A stretch of DNA of 64,000 nt from assembly GCA_946221915.1 (NCBI GenBank), contig CAMIKG010000012.1, forward strand, positions 1-64,000, in the 5' to 3' direction. A model generated the notes under the pieces. The model searched no databases, was not told the DNA's origin, and saw nothing but the letters and a program-made list of their open reading frames with translations. Shown piece after piece: positions 41,040 through 49,138 of the stretch. Made by a program: the position numbers and the translations under genes. Positions within the stretch are counted from its first letter, which is position 1. The number at the start of each line of letters is the position of its first letter. This DNA is from an uncultured Erwinia sp. (lineage in GTDB: Bacteria; Pseudomonadota; Gammaproteobacteria; Enterobacterales; Enterobacteriaceae).

Positions 41040-42302
41040 ATGTTTAATTTTATTATCCAGGATGTATTAGGTACCCCCGCTATTCTTGTCGGTCTGTTCT
41101 CATTAATTGGTTTATTGCTGCAGAAAAAATCGTTTTCTGAAGTGGTTTCTGGCACCACCAAAACCATTATGGGTTTTTTGATCCTGATTGCCGGTGCGGG
41201 TGTGGTCGCCACCACGCTGACCACCTTCAGTCATCTGTTTAACCATGCTTTTAATATTCAGGGCGTGGTGCCGAACACCGATGCCATGGCGGCGTTAGCG
41301 CAGAAGAATTACGGTGCGGCAACGGCGATGATTATGGTGTTCGGCATGGTGTTCAACATCGTGCTGGCGCGCATTACCCCGCTGAAATATATCTTCCTGA
41401 CCGGCCATCACACCCTGTATATGTCGGCGATGCTGGCGGTGATCCTCACCAGCGGCGGCGTGAGCAGCTTCTGGGTGGTGGTGACTGGCTCGCTGATTCT
41501 CGGCGCCATGATGGTGATTTCTCCTGCCATTCTGCAGCCGTTTACCCGTAAGATTACCGGCTCCGACGATTTGGCGCTGGGCCACTTTGGGTCCACCGGT
41601 TATCTGTGTTCGGCGCTGGTGGGTAAGCTGGTCGGTAAAGGCAGTTCCTCCACGGAAGAGCTGGCCGTACCGAAATCGCTGAATTTCCTGCGTGATTCCT
41701 CTGTTGCCATCTCGCTGACCATGACGGTGCTGTTTGTGGTGCTGGTGCTGGTCTCCGGTAAAGCCTATACCGAAAGCGAAGTCAGCGGCGGCCAGAACTA
41801 CATTATCTTTGCCCTGATTCAGGCCGTGACCTTTGCCGCAGGCGTCTACATTATCCTCGCCGGTGTGCGTATGGTCATTGCCGAAATCGTACCGGCATTC
41901 AAAGGCATCGCCGACAAGTTAGTGAAAGACGCGAAGCCTGCGCTGGACTGCCCAACGGTGTTCCCGTTCGCACCGAATGCGGTGATTATCGGCTTCCTCA
42001 GCAGCTTCGCCGCCGGGCTGTTAAGCATGTTTATCCTGCCATTGCTGGGTCTTAGCGTGATTGTGCCGGGCCTCGTGCCGCACTTCTTCTGCGGCGCGAC
42101 AGCAGGGGTGTACGGCAATGCCACGGGGGGGCGTCGCGGTGCGGTTATTGGCGCCTTTATCCACGGTCTGATTATCTCCTTCCTGCCAGCGATTTTATTG
42201 CCGCTGATGGGCGACCTTGGTTTTGCTTCCACCACCTTCGGTGATGCTGACTTTGGTGTCGTGGGGATTATTCTGGGCAATATGATCAAAGTATTTAATT
42301 AA
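41040..42302 (+). CDS. PTS sugar transporter subunit IIC (UlaA/SgcC-like)
   Basis: This 420-residue membrane transporter is of the ascorbate-type IIC superfamily (QDVLGTPAILVGLFSLIGLLLQKKS; FFCGATAGVYGNATGGRRGA; FLPAILLPLMGDLGF). About ten to eleven hydrophobic segments are visible. With IIA and IIB it forms a complete permease. The sugar is unknown. The epimerase downstream suggests a ketohexose or pentitol-like substrate rather than ascorbate itself. Confidence 0.9.
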   Translation: MFNFIIQDVLGTPAILVGLFSLIGLLLQKKSFSEVVSGTTKTIMGFLILIAGAGVVATTLTTFSHLFNHAFNIQGVVPNTDAMAALAQKNYGAATAMIMVFGMVFNIVLARITPLKYIFLTGHHTLYMSAMLAVILTSGGVSSFWVVVTGSLILGAMMVISPAILQPFTRKITGSDDLALGHFGSTGYLCSALVGKLVGKGSSSTEELAVPKSLNFLRDSSVAISLTMTVLFVVLVLVSGKAYTESEVSGGQNYIIFALIQAVTFAAGVYIILAGVRMVIAEIVPAFKGIADKLVKDAKPALDCPTVFPFAPNAVIIGFLSSFAAGLLSMFILPLLGLSVIVPGLVPHFFCGATAGVYGNATGGRRGAVIGAFIHGLIISFLPAILLPLMGDLGFASTTFGDADFGVVGIILGNMIKVFN

Positions 42303-42341
42303 TTCTCCGTCGGAAATTACCCAGCAGATTGATGCGTTTTG

Positions 42342-42371
42342 CCCGGTCACAGGTTGATTAACGTGACCGGG
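42342..42371 (+). other. Intercistronic stem-loop between IIC and the epimerase gene
   Basis: CCCGGTCAC and GTGACCGGG form a 9-bp stem with a 12-base loop and no T-run. It may protect the upstream mRNA from decay or lower expression of the epimerase. Confidence 0.5.
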
Positions 42372-42454
42372 AGCTCACGTCCTTTTTCCTGCAACGGAAT
42401 ATATTCACCCTGTCACTGGCGCAAGCCTTAGCCGTGAAGTAGAGGAAAGCCAAT

Positions 42455-43150
42455 ATGAGCGCGATGTTTAACCCGTCACTGATGTGCATGGATTTAACCA
42501 AATTCAGCGAGCAGATCAGTAAAATGAATGAACGGGCGAGTTTTTATCATGTGGATATTATGGATGGCCATTACGTCAAAAATATCACGCTGTCACCATT
42601 TTTTATTGAGCAGCTGAAGAAAATTACCAGCGTGCCCATTGATGTGCATCTGATGGTGTTAAATCCGGAAGATATTGTGCCAATGTGTCTTGACGCTGGC
42701 GCTGACTATATTAGTTTTCATCCGGAAACCGCGAATAACAAAATTTTCCGTCTGATTAATCAAATCCATGATGCGGGCAGAAAGGCCGGGGTGGTACTGA
42801 ATCCCGCCACGCCGGTTTCTTCGATTAAGGAATATATCCATTTACTGGATAAAATTACGATTATGTCCGTGGACCCGGGGTTCGCCGGGCAGAAATTTAT
42901 TCCGGAAACGCTGGATAAGATCCGTGAACTGGTCGCTTATCGTGAAGAGCATGGCCTGCATTATCTTACGGAAATTGATGGTTCCTGTAATGCGAAAACC
43001 TTTGACCAGATTTCCCGTTCAGGCGTCGATGTGTTTATTGTCGGCACGTCAGGATTATTTAATCTTGATGAAGATGTGGCGCTGGCATGGGATAAAATGG
43101 TTGCTATTTTTGAGCGTGAAACTGGCCGTAGTGTCACTGCCGTGGTGTAG
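42455..43150 (+). CDS. alsE: D-allulose-6-phosphate 3-epimerase
   Basis: This 231-residue protein is the same length as E. coli AlsE and highly similar (SPFFIEQLKKI, ADYISFHPETANN, VDPGFAGQKFIPETLDKI, EIDGSCNAKTFDQI). It is a TIM-barrel of the ribulose-phosphate 3-epimerase family, interconverting D-allulose 6-phosphate and D-fructose 6-phosphate. The metal site residues are in HVDIMDGH and DGSCN. SgcE-like activity on another ketose phosphate is the main alternative. GAGG precedes the ATG. It completes the PTS operon, giving a route into glycolysis. Confidence 0.88.
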   Translation: MSAMFNPSLMCMDLTKFSEQISKMNERASFYHVDIMDGHYVKNITLSPFFIEQLKKITSVPIDVHLMVLNPEDIVPMCLDAGADYISFHPETANNKIFRLINQIHDAGRKAGVVLNPATPVSSIKEYIHLLDKITIMSVDPGFAGQKFIPETLDKIRELVAYREEHGLHYLTEIDGSCNAKTFDQISRSGVDVFIVGTSGLFNLDEDVALAWDKMVAIFERETGRSVTAVV

Positions 43151-43151
43151 C

Positions 43152-43175
43152 GCATGGGGGATTGAGTCCCCATGC
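43152..43175 (+). terminator. Stem-loop after the epimerase gene
   Basis: GCATGGGG and CCCCATGC form an 8-bp stem just after the alsE stop codon. There is no long T-run, so termination strength is uncertain. Confidence 0.5.
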
Positions 43176-43259
43176 ATTCAGTCCGCTTGACTGCCTCAGA
43201 CGTGGCTCTGGGAGGAATTCAGGCATAAACTGACGTCTCCACCACAGGGAGGCGACACG

Positions 43260-43727
43260 ATGGCTGATGTGCACTCTGCCGCAACGCGCAGCAAAAATAT
43301 GCGCGCCATCCGCAATCAGGATACGGCGATTGAAAAGCGTCTGGCGGCGTTACTGGATAAGCTGGGGTTTGACTACCGTATGCAGGACAGCGCGCTGCCG
43401 GGTAAACCCGATTTTGTCATCGACAGCCACCGGACGATTATTTTTGTCCATGGCTGTTTCTGGCATCACCACGACTGTTATCTGTTTAAGGTCCCGGCAA
43501 CGCGCACAGCATTCTGGCTAAAGAAAATTGCCGGCAACGTGACGCGCGACCAGCACAATATTGCGCTGCTGAGCGAAGCGGGCTGGAACGTGCTGATAGT
43601 GTGGGAGTGCGCGCTGCGCGGCAAGCTGCGGCTCGATGATGAGGCGATTAGCTCGCGGCTGGAAGAGTGGATTATTGCCGGTAACGGTAATGCCGCGATT
43701 GATCATCACGGCATTACCCGCAGCTAA
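43260..43727 (+). CDS. vsr: Very short patch repair endonuclease Vsr
   Basis: Vsr nicks DNA at T:G mismatches that arise when 5-methylcytosine made by Dcm deaminates. This 155-residue protein carries the full set: MRAIRNQDTAIEKRL, PGKPDFVID (catalytic Asp), FVHGCFWHHHDCYLFKVPATRT (zinc and catalytic His/Cys) and VLIVWECALRG. It is normally encoded right after dcm. Here the upstream gene is alsE and no methyltransferase of the Dcm type is in the window. GGAGG precedes the ATG. Confidence 0.96.
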   Translation: MADVHSAATRSKNMRAIRNQDTAIEKRLAALLDKLGFDYRMQDSALPGKPDFVIDSHRTIIFVHGCFWHHHDCYLFKVPATRTAFWLKKIAGNVTRDQHNIALLSEAGWNVLIVWECALRGKLRLDDEAISSRLEEWIIAGNGNAAIDHHGITRS

Positions 43728-43729
43728 CT

Positions 43730-44638
43730 TCAGGTGGAAGCCGCTGGACGACGGCGCATGCTCAGCAGATATTTGCCCAGCGTCACCAGCACTACAGCAA
43801 AGATGATAATACCCAGCGCCAGCCACTCTCGCGCCGACAGCGTTTCACCCCCGAAGCTGGTGCCGAGAAGCACCGCCACCACTGGATTCACATAGGCGTA
43901 GCTGGTGGCGATCACCGGGCTGACATTGCGAATCAGGTACATATAGGCATTAATCGCGATAATCGAGCCGAAAACGATCAGAAAAGCAAGCGCCAGAATG
44001 CCCTGCAGAGTGGGCGCAGTATGCACTCTTTCACCGCTGAAGGCACTGGCAAGCAGCAATACAGTACCCGCTGTCAGCATCTCGATAGCCGCGGCCATCG
44101 CACCTTTCGGCAATTCGATGCGCGAACCCCACACGGAGCCAAACGCCCAGCTCACCGCCGCCAGCAGAATCATCAGCGCGCCCCACGGATTACCGGCCAG
44201 ATGACCGCCGCTGTTCAGCAACACAATTCCGCACAAGCCGACGCCCATGCCGAGCCACTCAATCCAGCGCGTGGCGATACCAAAAAAATGGCTGAATGAC
44301 ATGGCGAACAGCGGTACGGTCGCCACCATCACCGCTGCCAGCCCGGAGGGCACATGCTGATGTTCGGCGATGGTGACCAGGCCATTGCCTACCGCCAGCA
44401 GCAATACCCCGACCACGGTGGCATTCAGCAGCGGGCGCAACGCAGGCAGCGGTTGTCCGCGCAGGCGCAGGAAGGTAAACAGGATGATGCCTGCTAACAG
44501 AAAACGTAAGCCCGCCATCATCATCGGTGGCCAGCTCTCCACGCCAATGCGAATAACATAATAGGTTGAGCCCCAGATGATATAGAGGGTAAATAATGAC
44601 GCAATTAACAATGCAAGTGGGGCGGTAAAGCGTGACAT
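43730..44638 (-). CDS. yedA: EamA-type drug/metabolite exporter YedA
   Basis: This 302-residue inner-membrane protein has ten predicted helices in two EamA repeats (WGSTYYVIRIGVESWPPMMMAGLRFLLAG in the first half; VSPVIATSYAYVNPVVAVLLG in the second). Length and position next to vsr match E. coli YedA. The substrate is not established. Its stop is three bases from the vsr stop, convergent. Confidence 0.93.
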   Translation of the reverse strand: MSRFTAPLALLIASLFTLYIIWGSTYYVIRIGVESWPPMMMAGLRFLLAGIILFTFLRLRGQPLPALRPLLNATVVGVLLLAVGNGLVTIAEHQHVPSGLAAVMVATVPLFAMSFSHFFGIATRWIEWLGMGVGLCGIVLLNSGGHLAGNPWGALMILLAAVSWAFGSVWGSRIELPKGAMAAAIEMLTAGTVLLLASAFSGERVHTAPTLQGILALAFLIVFGSIIAINAYMYLIRNVSPVIATSYAYVNPVVAVLLGTSFGGETLSAREWLALGIIIFAVVLVTLGKYLLSMRRRPAAST

Positions 44639-44829
44639 CGGCGGGGTTCCGGTAAATTTTCAGGAAGGTTACACTAACGCTAAATCGCCCGGCGCTCACC
44701 CTGTTTTTCGGCGTTTCAGCGCCTTTTTGTGCGGAATAAAATCCTGCGTAAACAGTGACAAAGATTGCCATTAGTACCGATAATTGTTTAGATAAACCGC
44801 TCCCATTGATAACCCCGCAGGGTGAAACT

Positions 44830-45102
44830 ATGTCCAGCGTCAGGCTGACGGTAAAACGTCTGTATAAATTACGTGATCAACGCATGGTGAACGCCACGGC
44901 GACCGCCAGAATTTTTGTCGGCGACACCCTGATTGCCACGGAAGAGATCACTGGCATGACGGAAAGCCCGGTCAGTAAATATCTGCACCACGACCAGGCT
45001 GGCGGACAGGCCGTGCGGGTAGAGTGGGATTGTGACGGCATTGCCGATATGGCGGTGACCGAAGTGGAACTGTGCCCTTGTTGTCAGCACCATGAACATT
45101 AA
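44830..45102 (+). CDS. Small hypothetical protein upstream of yedI
   Basis: This 90-residue protein (MSSVRLTVKRLYKLRDQRM...) ends in a Cys/His cluster, CPCCQHHEH, that could bind metal. I do not recognise it. I chose ATG 44830 because AGGGTG lies at good distance; the open frame extends further upstream without support. It is followed after 14 bases by yedI, so the two are probably co-transcribed. Confidence 0.65.
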   Translation: MSSVRLTVKRLYKLRDQRMVNATATARIFVGDTLIATEEITGMTESPVSKYLHHDQAGGQAVRVEWDCDGIADMAVTEVELCPCCQHHEH

Positions 45103-45116
45103 ATTAAGGAGCTGTT

Positions 45117-46028
45117 GTGGCCGGAAGTAGTTTACTGACTTTATTAGATGATATTGCGACCTTACTGGATGATATTTCGGTCATGGGCAAACTGGCGGCC
45201 AAAAAAACCGCTGGCGTGCTGGGGGACGATTTGTCGCTGAATGCGCAGCAGGTCACCGGGGTAAAAGCCAATCGCGAAATCCCGGTGGTGTGGGCGGTGG
45301 CGAAAGGCTCCTTCATTAATAAGCTGATCCTCGTGCCGCTGGCATTGCTGATTAGCGCCTTCGCGCCGTGGGCGATCACGCCGCTGTTAATGATTGGCGG
45401 CGCCTACCTCTGTTATGAAGGGGTCGAAAAAGTGCTGCACAGCCTGCAGCGCGATAAAGCTGAGCAGTCGCCGGAAGCGCGTCAGCAACGTTTGCTGAAA
45501 GCGGCGCAGGAAAACCCGGCGGAGTTCGAAAAGAACAAAGTCAAAGGTGCGGTACGCACCGATTTTATTCTGTCGGCGGAAATCGTGGCGATAACCCTGG
45601 GCATTGTTGCCGATGCACCGTTGCTTAATCAGGTGCTGGTGCTGTCCGGGATCGCGATTCTGGTCACTATCGGCGTTTATGGCATCGTCGCCGGCATTGT
45701 GAAACTCGACGACCTCGGACTGTGGCTGACGCAAAAAGCCTCGGCACTGGCGCAGGCTTGTGGTCGTGGATTGCTGGTGGCGGCGCCATGGCTGATGAAA
45801 GTGCTGTCGGTCGTCGGCACGCTGGCGATGTTCCTTGTCGGCGGCGGCATCGTGGTACACGGATTGCCGTGGCTGCATCATCCGATCGAACATTTCAGCG
45901 CCGGATTTACCAGCCTGCTGTCTGTGCTGATCGCTAATGGTGCTAATCTGGTGATTGGCCTGCTGGTTGGTACTATCGTGCTATTAGTGGTAAATCTCGT
46001 TGCGAAGCTACGGGGTAAATCAGTATAA
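45117..46028 (+). CDS. yedI: DUF808 inner-membrane protein YedI
   Basis: The 303-residue protein is nearly collinear with E. coli YedI (LLTLLDDIATLLDDISVMGKLAAKKTAGVLGDDLSLNAQQV; GAVRTDFILSAEIVAITLGIV). Several membrane helices are visible in the C-terminal two thirds. The function is unknown. It starts at GTG 45117, with AAGGAG upstream. It is followed by a 43-codon gene. Confidence 0.94.
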   Translation: MAGSSLLTLLDDIATLLDDISVMGKLAAKKTAGVLGDDLSLNAQQVTGVKANREIPVVWAVAKGSFINKLILVPLALLISAFAPWAITPLLMIGGAYLCYEGVEKVLHSLQRDKAEQSPEARQQRLLKAAQENPAEFEKNKVKGAVRTDFILSAEIVAITLGIVADAPLLNQVLVLSGIAILVTIGVYGIVAGIVKLDDLGLWLTQKASALAQACGRGLLVAAPWLMKVLSVVGTLAMFLVGGGIVVHGLPWLHHPIEHFSAGFTSLLSVLIANGANLVIGLLVGTIVLLVVNLVAKLRGKSV

Positions 46029-46068
46029 AGAGCGCTGGTAATCAGTAAGACAATAACCTGGAGTAATA

Positions 46069-46200
46069 ATGAGCGACGATATTTTCGAATTTGATATTGA
46101 TGCACAGCTGGAACAGGCTGAAGCCAATGCCAAACAGAAAGCCAGTGAAGTGCCCGCCGAGCTGAATGATGAAGCGGACTGCGAAGGCTGCAAAATCTGA
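46069..46200 (+). CDS. 43-residue acidic microprotein with CxxC
   Basis: MSDDIFEFDIDAQLEQAEAN opens a 43-residue acidic protein that ends in DCEGCKI, so it has a CxxC pair three residues from the end. GGAG lies six bases before the ATG, the stop is TGA at 46198, and a strong terminator follows, all marks of a real gene. It starts 40 bases after yedI and may be in its operon. The helical acidic middle plus CxxC could suit metal or redox binding. The function is unknown. Confidence 0.7.
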   Translation: MSDDIFEFDIDAQLEQAEANAKQKASEVPAELNDEADCEGCKI

Positions 46201-46227
46201 GTCCAGGTTTTTCATCATGCGACACAA

Positions 46228-46256
46228 CGGATAACCACGGTTATCCGTTTTTTTTT
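46228..46256 (+). terminator. Terminator after the yedI/microprotein unit
   Basis: CGGATAAC-CACG-GTTATCCG is an 8-bp stem followed by nine T, 28 bases after the microprotein stop codon. Confidence 0.88.
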
Positions 46257-46435
46257 GATTTTTTACGCACTAAGACATCAAAAAATCATATATCAGTCTA
46301 AATTGCTGTCATGCCGATATTTTCTTCTCCTTATTTGCAGTGAAGCATTTTTTGTGTCGACTATTACGGGCGCAACTGCTGAGTTACTGCTATAGTCTTT
46401 CCTGTAGATTTTTCACCCTGATACGGAGGCGCATG

Positions 46436-46609
46436 ATGTTCTTTTCTGTCAGTGATGAAGTGCAGCATAAAGAGGGCGGACCTACCATGATTGTGACTGG
46501 CTATGCCAGTGGAATGGTGGAATGTCGCTGGTATGACGGTTACAGCGTACGTCGCGAAGCGTTTAAGGAAGATGAGCTTTATTCCAGCCCGCGTCAGCTC
46601 GCCAGTTAA
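46436..46609 (+). CDS. yodC: YodC family protein
   Basis: This 57-residue protein matches E. coli YodC (VSDEVQHKEGGPTMIVTGYASGMVECRWYDGYSVRREAF). The family (DUF2158) is short and beta-rich, with no known function. GGAGG lies six bases before ATG 46436. An ATG three bases earlier would be too close. A terminator follows. Position between yedI and yedP agrees with E. coli. Confidence 0.9.
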   Translation: MFFSVSDEVQHKEGGPTMIVTGYASGMVECRWYDGYSVRREAFKEDELYSSPRQLAS

Positions 46610-46628
46610 TCTGTTATGGCTTTGCCCG

Positions 46629-46663
46629 GCCGCCTGTCATGCTTTGCATGGCAGGCGGCTTTT
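46629..46663 (+). terminator. Terminator of yodC
   Basis: GCCGCCTGTCATGC and GCATGGCAGGCGGC form a 14-bp stem with one G-T pair around TTT, followed by TTTTC. Confidence 0.85.
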
Positions 46664-46710
46664 CTATGGGGCTGCTGTTGCCACAAAGGCGTCTGCGGGC
46701 AACGCCCATA

Positions 46711-47931
46711 TCACACTTCGCCGCGGTTATCCTCCTCTACCGCCTGGTAGATGCGCCGCTGAATATCGGGAAATGCCGACTGGATTCGGCTCCAGCTGGG
46801 AATAAACGGCTTATCATTAGGGCGTTCAATAAACGCCTGACCGGCATCAAGGATCGCCTGAGTAAACAATTCCACCGCCGCTTCCTCGGCGTGCTGATCA
46901 AACTTCAAACCGTTCATCGAAGCTTCATGGTTATACACTTCCACCATATCCAGCGCATTGCGGTAGTAGGTCGCTTTCAGGACGCGGAACGAGTCGCTGG
47001 TGATCGGCACGCCCATGGTCGCCATTTTACGCAGCAGCGACTGCACGATGTCGTTACTCATGCGTTTCAGGCCGCCGGTGCCATCTTCTTCCGCCAGCGG
47101 CTGATGCTTGTGGTCATAGTTATCGGTGATCTCCACCTGACAGCTCTGGCGCGTGGTGTAGTTGCGGTATATTTCCGACAACACACCGATCTCCAGTCCC
47201 CAGTCGCCGGGAATTTTAATGCTGTTGAGCACATGCGTGCGCATGGCGAACTCACCGGAAAGCGGGTAGCGGAAGCTGCTGAGATAATCGAGATATTCCG
47301 AGTGGCCGTAGACCTTTTGCAGGGAGCGCAGCAGCGGGCCGACCAGCAGCCGCCCGACGCGGCCATTCAGTTTATTATTCGCCACCCGGGCGTAGAAGCC
47401 CTTACAGAACTCATACTGGAACGCCGGATTGGCGAGCGGATAAAACAGACGCGCCAGCATGCCGCGCTCATAAGTGACGATATCGCAGTCATGTAACGCG
47501 ACGCAGCTGCTGCGCCCCGATGCCAGCGTGTAACCGGTGCAAAACCACACATTGCGCCCTTTGCCTGGCTGGGTGGGCGACAGTCCCTCTTTGTCCAGCT
47601 CGGCATCCAGCGCTTTCAGCCGTGGGCCATCATTCCACAGGATGCGATGCCGCTGCGGTAAACGGGAAAAGAATTCGCGCGCAAACAGAAACTGATCGCG
47701 ATCAGCGCGGTCGAGACCAATGACAATCTCTTCCAGGTACGGGACCTGCGCCAGCTCATTAACAATATTATCCAGCGCCGGGCCTTCCAGTTCGGAAAAA
47801 AGCGAGGGCAAAATCAGCGCCATCGGCCGCTGCTTAGCAAACTGCACCAGCTCTTTTTCCAGCGTTTCCGGGGAACGTTCGGTCAGATTATGGAAAGTAG
47901 TAATAACGCCGTTCTGGAAAAAATCACTCAT
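46711..47931 (-). CDS. Glycosyl-3-phosphoglycerate synthase-type glycosyltransferase
   Basis: This 406-residue GT-A-fold glycosyltransferase has a metal-binding DxD in CVALHDCDIVTYE, and LILPSLFSELEGPALDNIVNELAQVPYLEEIVIGLDRAD at the nucleotide-binding end. It resembles glucosyl-3-phosphoglycerate synthases. These join a sugar from a nucleotide sugar to 3-phosphoglycerate, a step toward glucosylglycerate or mannosylglycerate. The phosphatase gene yedP lies 24 bases upstream on the same strand, giving the matching second step. E. coli K-12 has yedP without this synthase. The sugar used is uncertain. Confidence 0.82.
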   Translation of the reverse strand: MSDFFQNGVITTFHNLTERSPETLEKELVQFAKQRPMALILPSLFSELEGPALDNIVNELAQVPYLEEIVIGLDRADRDQFLFAREFFSRLPQRHRILWNDGPRLKALDAELDKEGLSPTQPGKGRNVWFCTGYTLASGRSSCVALHDCDIVTYERGMLARLFYPLANPAFQYEFCKGFYARVANNKLNGRVGRLLVGPLLRSLQKVYGHSEYLDYLSSFRYPLSGEFAMRTHVLNSIKIPGDWGLEIGVLSEIYRNYTTRQSCQVEITDNYDHKHQPLAEEDGTGGLKRMSNDIVQSLLRKMATMGVPITSDSFRVLKATYYRNALDMVEVYNHEASMNGLKFDQHAEEAAVELFTQAILDAGQAFIERPNDKPFIPSWSRIQSAFPDIQRRIYQAVEEDNRGEV

Positions 47932-47955
47932 CGTATTCTCCTTCGGACAGCATGC

Positions 47956-48750
47956 TCACGAGATGAAATGTTGCAGACCTTCGCTCCAGCCCGCCGGGCC
48001 ATAAGCGGAGGTGTGGTAGACATTCTGCTGATCCTGGCGCTGCAGCGTGACAGGGGTTTTGCTGTAGCCTTTGATCACCACGGCATAGTCGACCTTCTCC
48101 AGCATCGGCGCATCATTCGGCCCGTCGCCTAAACCAATCGTGGTCAGCGGATGTTGCTGTGGATAATTTTGCAATAACCATGCCAGCGCCGCGCCTTTAC
48201 CGCTGCCACTCGCCATCACGCTCCAGAAGCGCCCCCCCTGGACCAGCTCAAGCCCTTCAGCCGCCAGCTGCGCACGAAAAGCGTCAAACTGGCGTTCACT
48301 GTCGCGCCATACCAGCGATTCTGAGGCTTCCCGCCGCCGCGCCAGCGCCGCCTCGCGCGGCGTCAGTCCGGTGATTTCAGCCACTTCCCGGTCGCTGAAG
48401 TCGGCGAAGCCACTGAAACGAAACTGATATTGCTGACGTAAACGACGCAGACTGTGGCAGATTTCGCTGTAATCTTTGCCGCCATGATGGCGCTGACTGA
48501 CGCCGTCAGCCCTATCGATTTGCACCAGTGCACCATTTTCGGCAATAAAAGGTGCGCCGCTAAAGCCAAGCTTTTGCTGCAAAGGGATAATTTCTGACGC
48601 TGTTTTGCTGGAACAAAACACAAGTGGAATGGAGTGCTGACGGATTTTTTCCAGCCAGGGCTCCGCAGGCTGCCAGCTGTAAGTGTGGTGATCCAGCAAT
48701 GAGCCGTCCAGATCCGTCACTATCATTAACGCGTCTTGCAAACCGGGCAT
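47956..48750 (-). CDS. yedP: Mannosyl-3-phosphoglycerate phosphatase (YedP/MpgP)
   Basis: This 264-residue HAD-superfamily phosphatase has motif I TDLDGSLLDHHTYSW, motif II VFCSSKTASE, and motif IV GLGDGPNDAPMLEKVDYAVVIKG. It should dephosphorylate mannosyl- or glucosyl-3-phosphoglycerate. I start at ATG 48750, with GAGGTG upstream. It is the first gene of a two-gene operon with the glycosyltransferase, which together would make a compatible solute. Confidence 0.9.
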   Translation of the reverse strand: MPGLQDALMIVTDLDGSLLDHHTYSWQPAEPWLEKIRQHSIPLVFCSSKTASEIIPLQQKLGFSGAPFIAENGALVQIDRADGVSQRHHGGKDYSEICHSLRRLRQQYQFRFSGFADFSDREVAEITGLTPREAALARRREASESLVWRDSERQFDAFRAQLAAEGLELVQGGRFWSVMASGSGKGAALAWLLQNYPQQHPLTTIGLGDGPNDAPMLEKVDYAVVIKGYSKTPVTLQRQDQQNVYHTSAYGPAGWSEGLQHFIS

Positions 48751-48882
48751 ATCCGCACCTCGCATATAAGCCAGACTGAAGAGATAACTCCCTGATTAAT
48801 CATTGAGTATAGCGGGTGTCGGCTAACTGGCGGCAGTTTCCGCCATTACGTCAGGGCAGGGGAGAGCAGGATAACTGTTTGT

Positions 48883-48896
48883 TAGGATTAATCTTA
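48883..48896. promoter_or_regulatory. RcsAB-box-like sequence
   Basis: TAGGATTAATCTTA matches about 11 of 14 positions of the RcsAB consensus as I remember it. It lies about 133 bp upstream of yedP and 165 bp before dsrA. rcsA is encoded 3.9 kb away. Confidence 0.35.
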
Positions 48897-49025
48897 AAGC
48901 TTGTAGTGGCGCGCAAAGCGGCTGTTCTGATTATTTGTACATGAAAGCCGCATCATTGTTGATTGTATGCTGATACAGTCCATTAAAGTTGCAGGATTTG
49001 TCGTATTTTTTGTACAACTTAAGAG

Positions 49026-49053
49026 TTGTCTTAATTTGGTTAAAGGTTAATCT
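49026..49053 (+). promoter_or_regulatory. dsrA promoter
   Basis: TTGTCT at 49026-49031 and TAATCT at 49048-49053, separated by 16 bases, are correctly placed to start transcription near 49058-49061, the expected DsrA 5' end. Confidence 0.55.
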
Positions 49054-49057
49054 AACG

Positions 49058-49128
49058 CTGTTAAGGAATTTCCTGGTGTAACGAATTTCATTGAATGCTT
49101 TCCCGGCCAGCTGGTCGGGATTTTTTTT
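49058..49128 (+). ncRNA. dsrA: Small regulatory RNA DsrA, shortened form
   Basis: The stretch TTTCCTGGTGTAACGAATTT (49069-49088) is identical to E. coli DsrA nucleotides that pair with the rpoS leader. The RNA ends in a terminator (TCCCGGCC-AGCT-GGTCGGGA, then eight T) similar to that of DsrA. The position between yedP and yodD/dsrB also fits. In between, the second stem-loop of E. coli DsrA, which contains the hns-pairing bases, is reduced to about 12 bases. Length is about 70 nt instead of 87. The 5' end is estimated. Confidence 0.85.
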
Positions 49129-49138
49129 GAAATCGATT

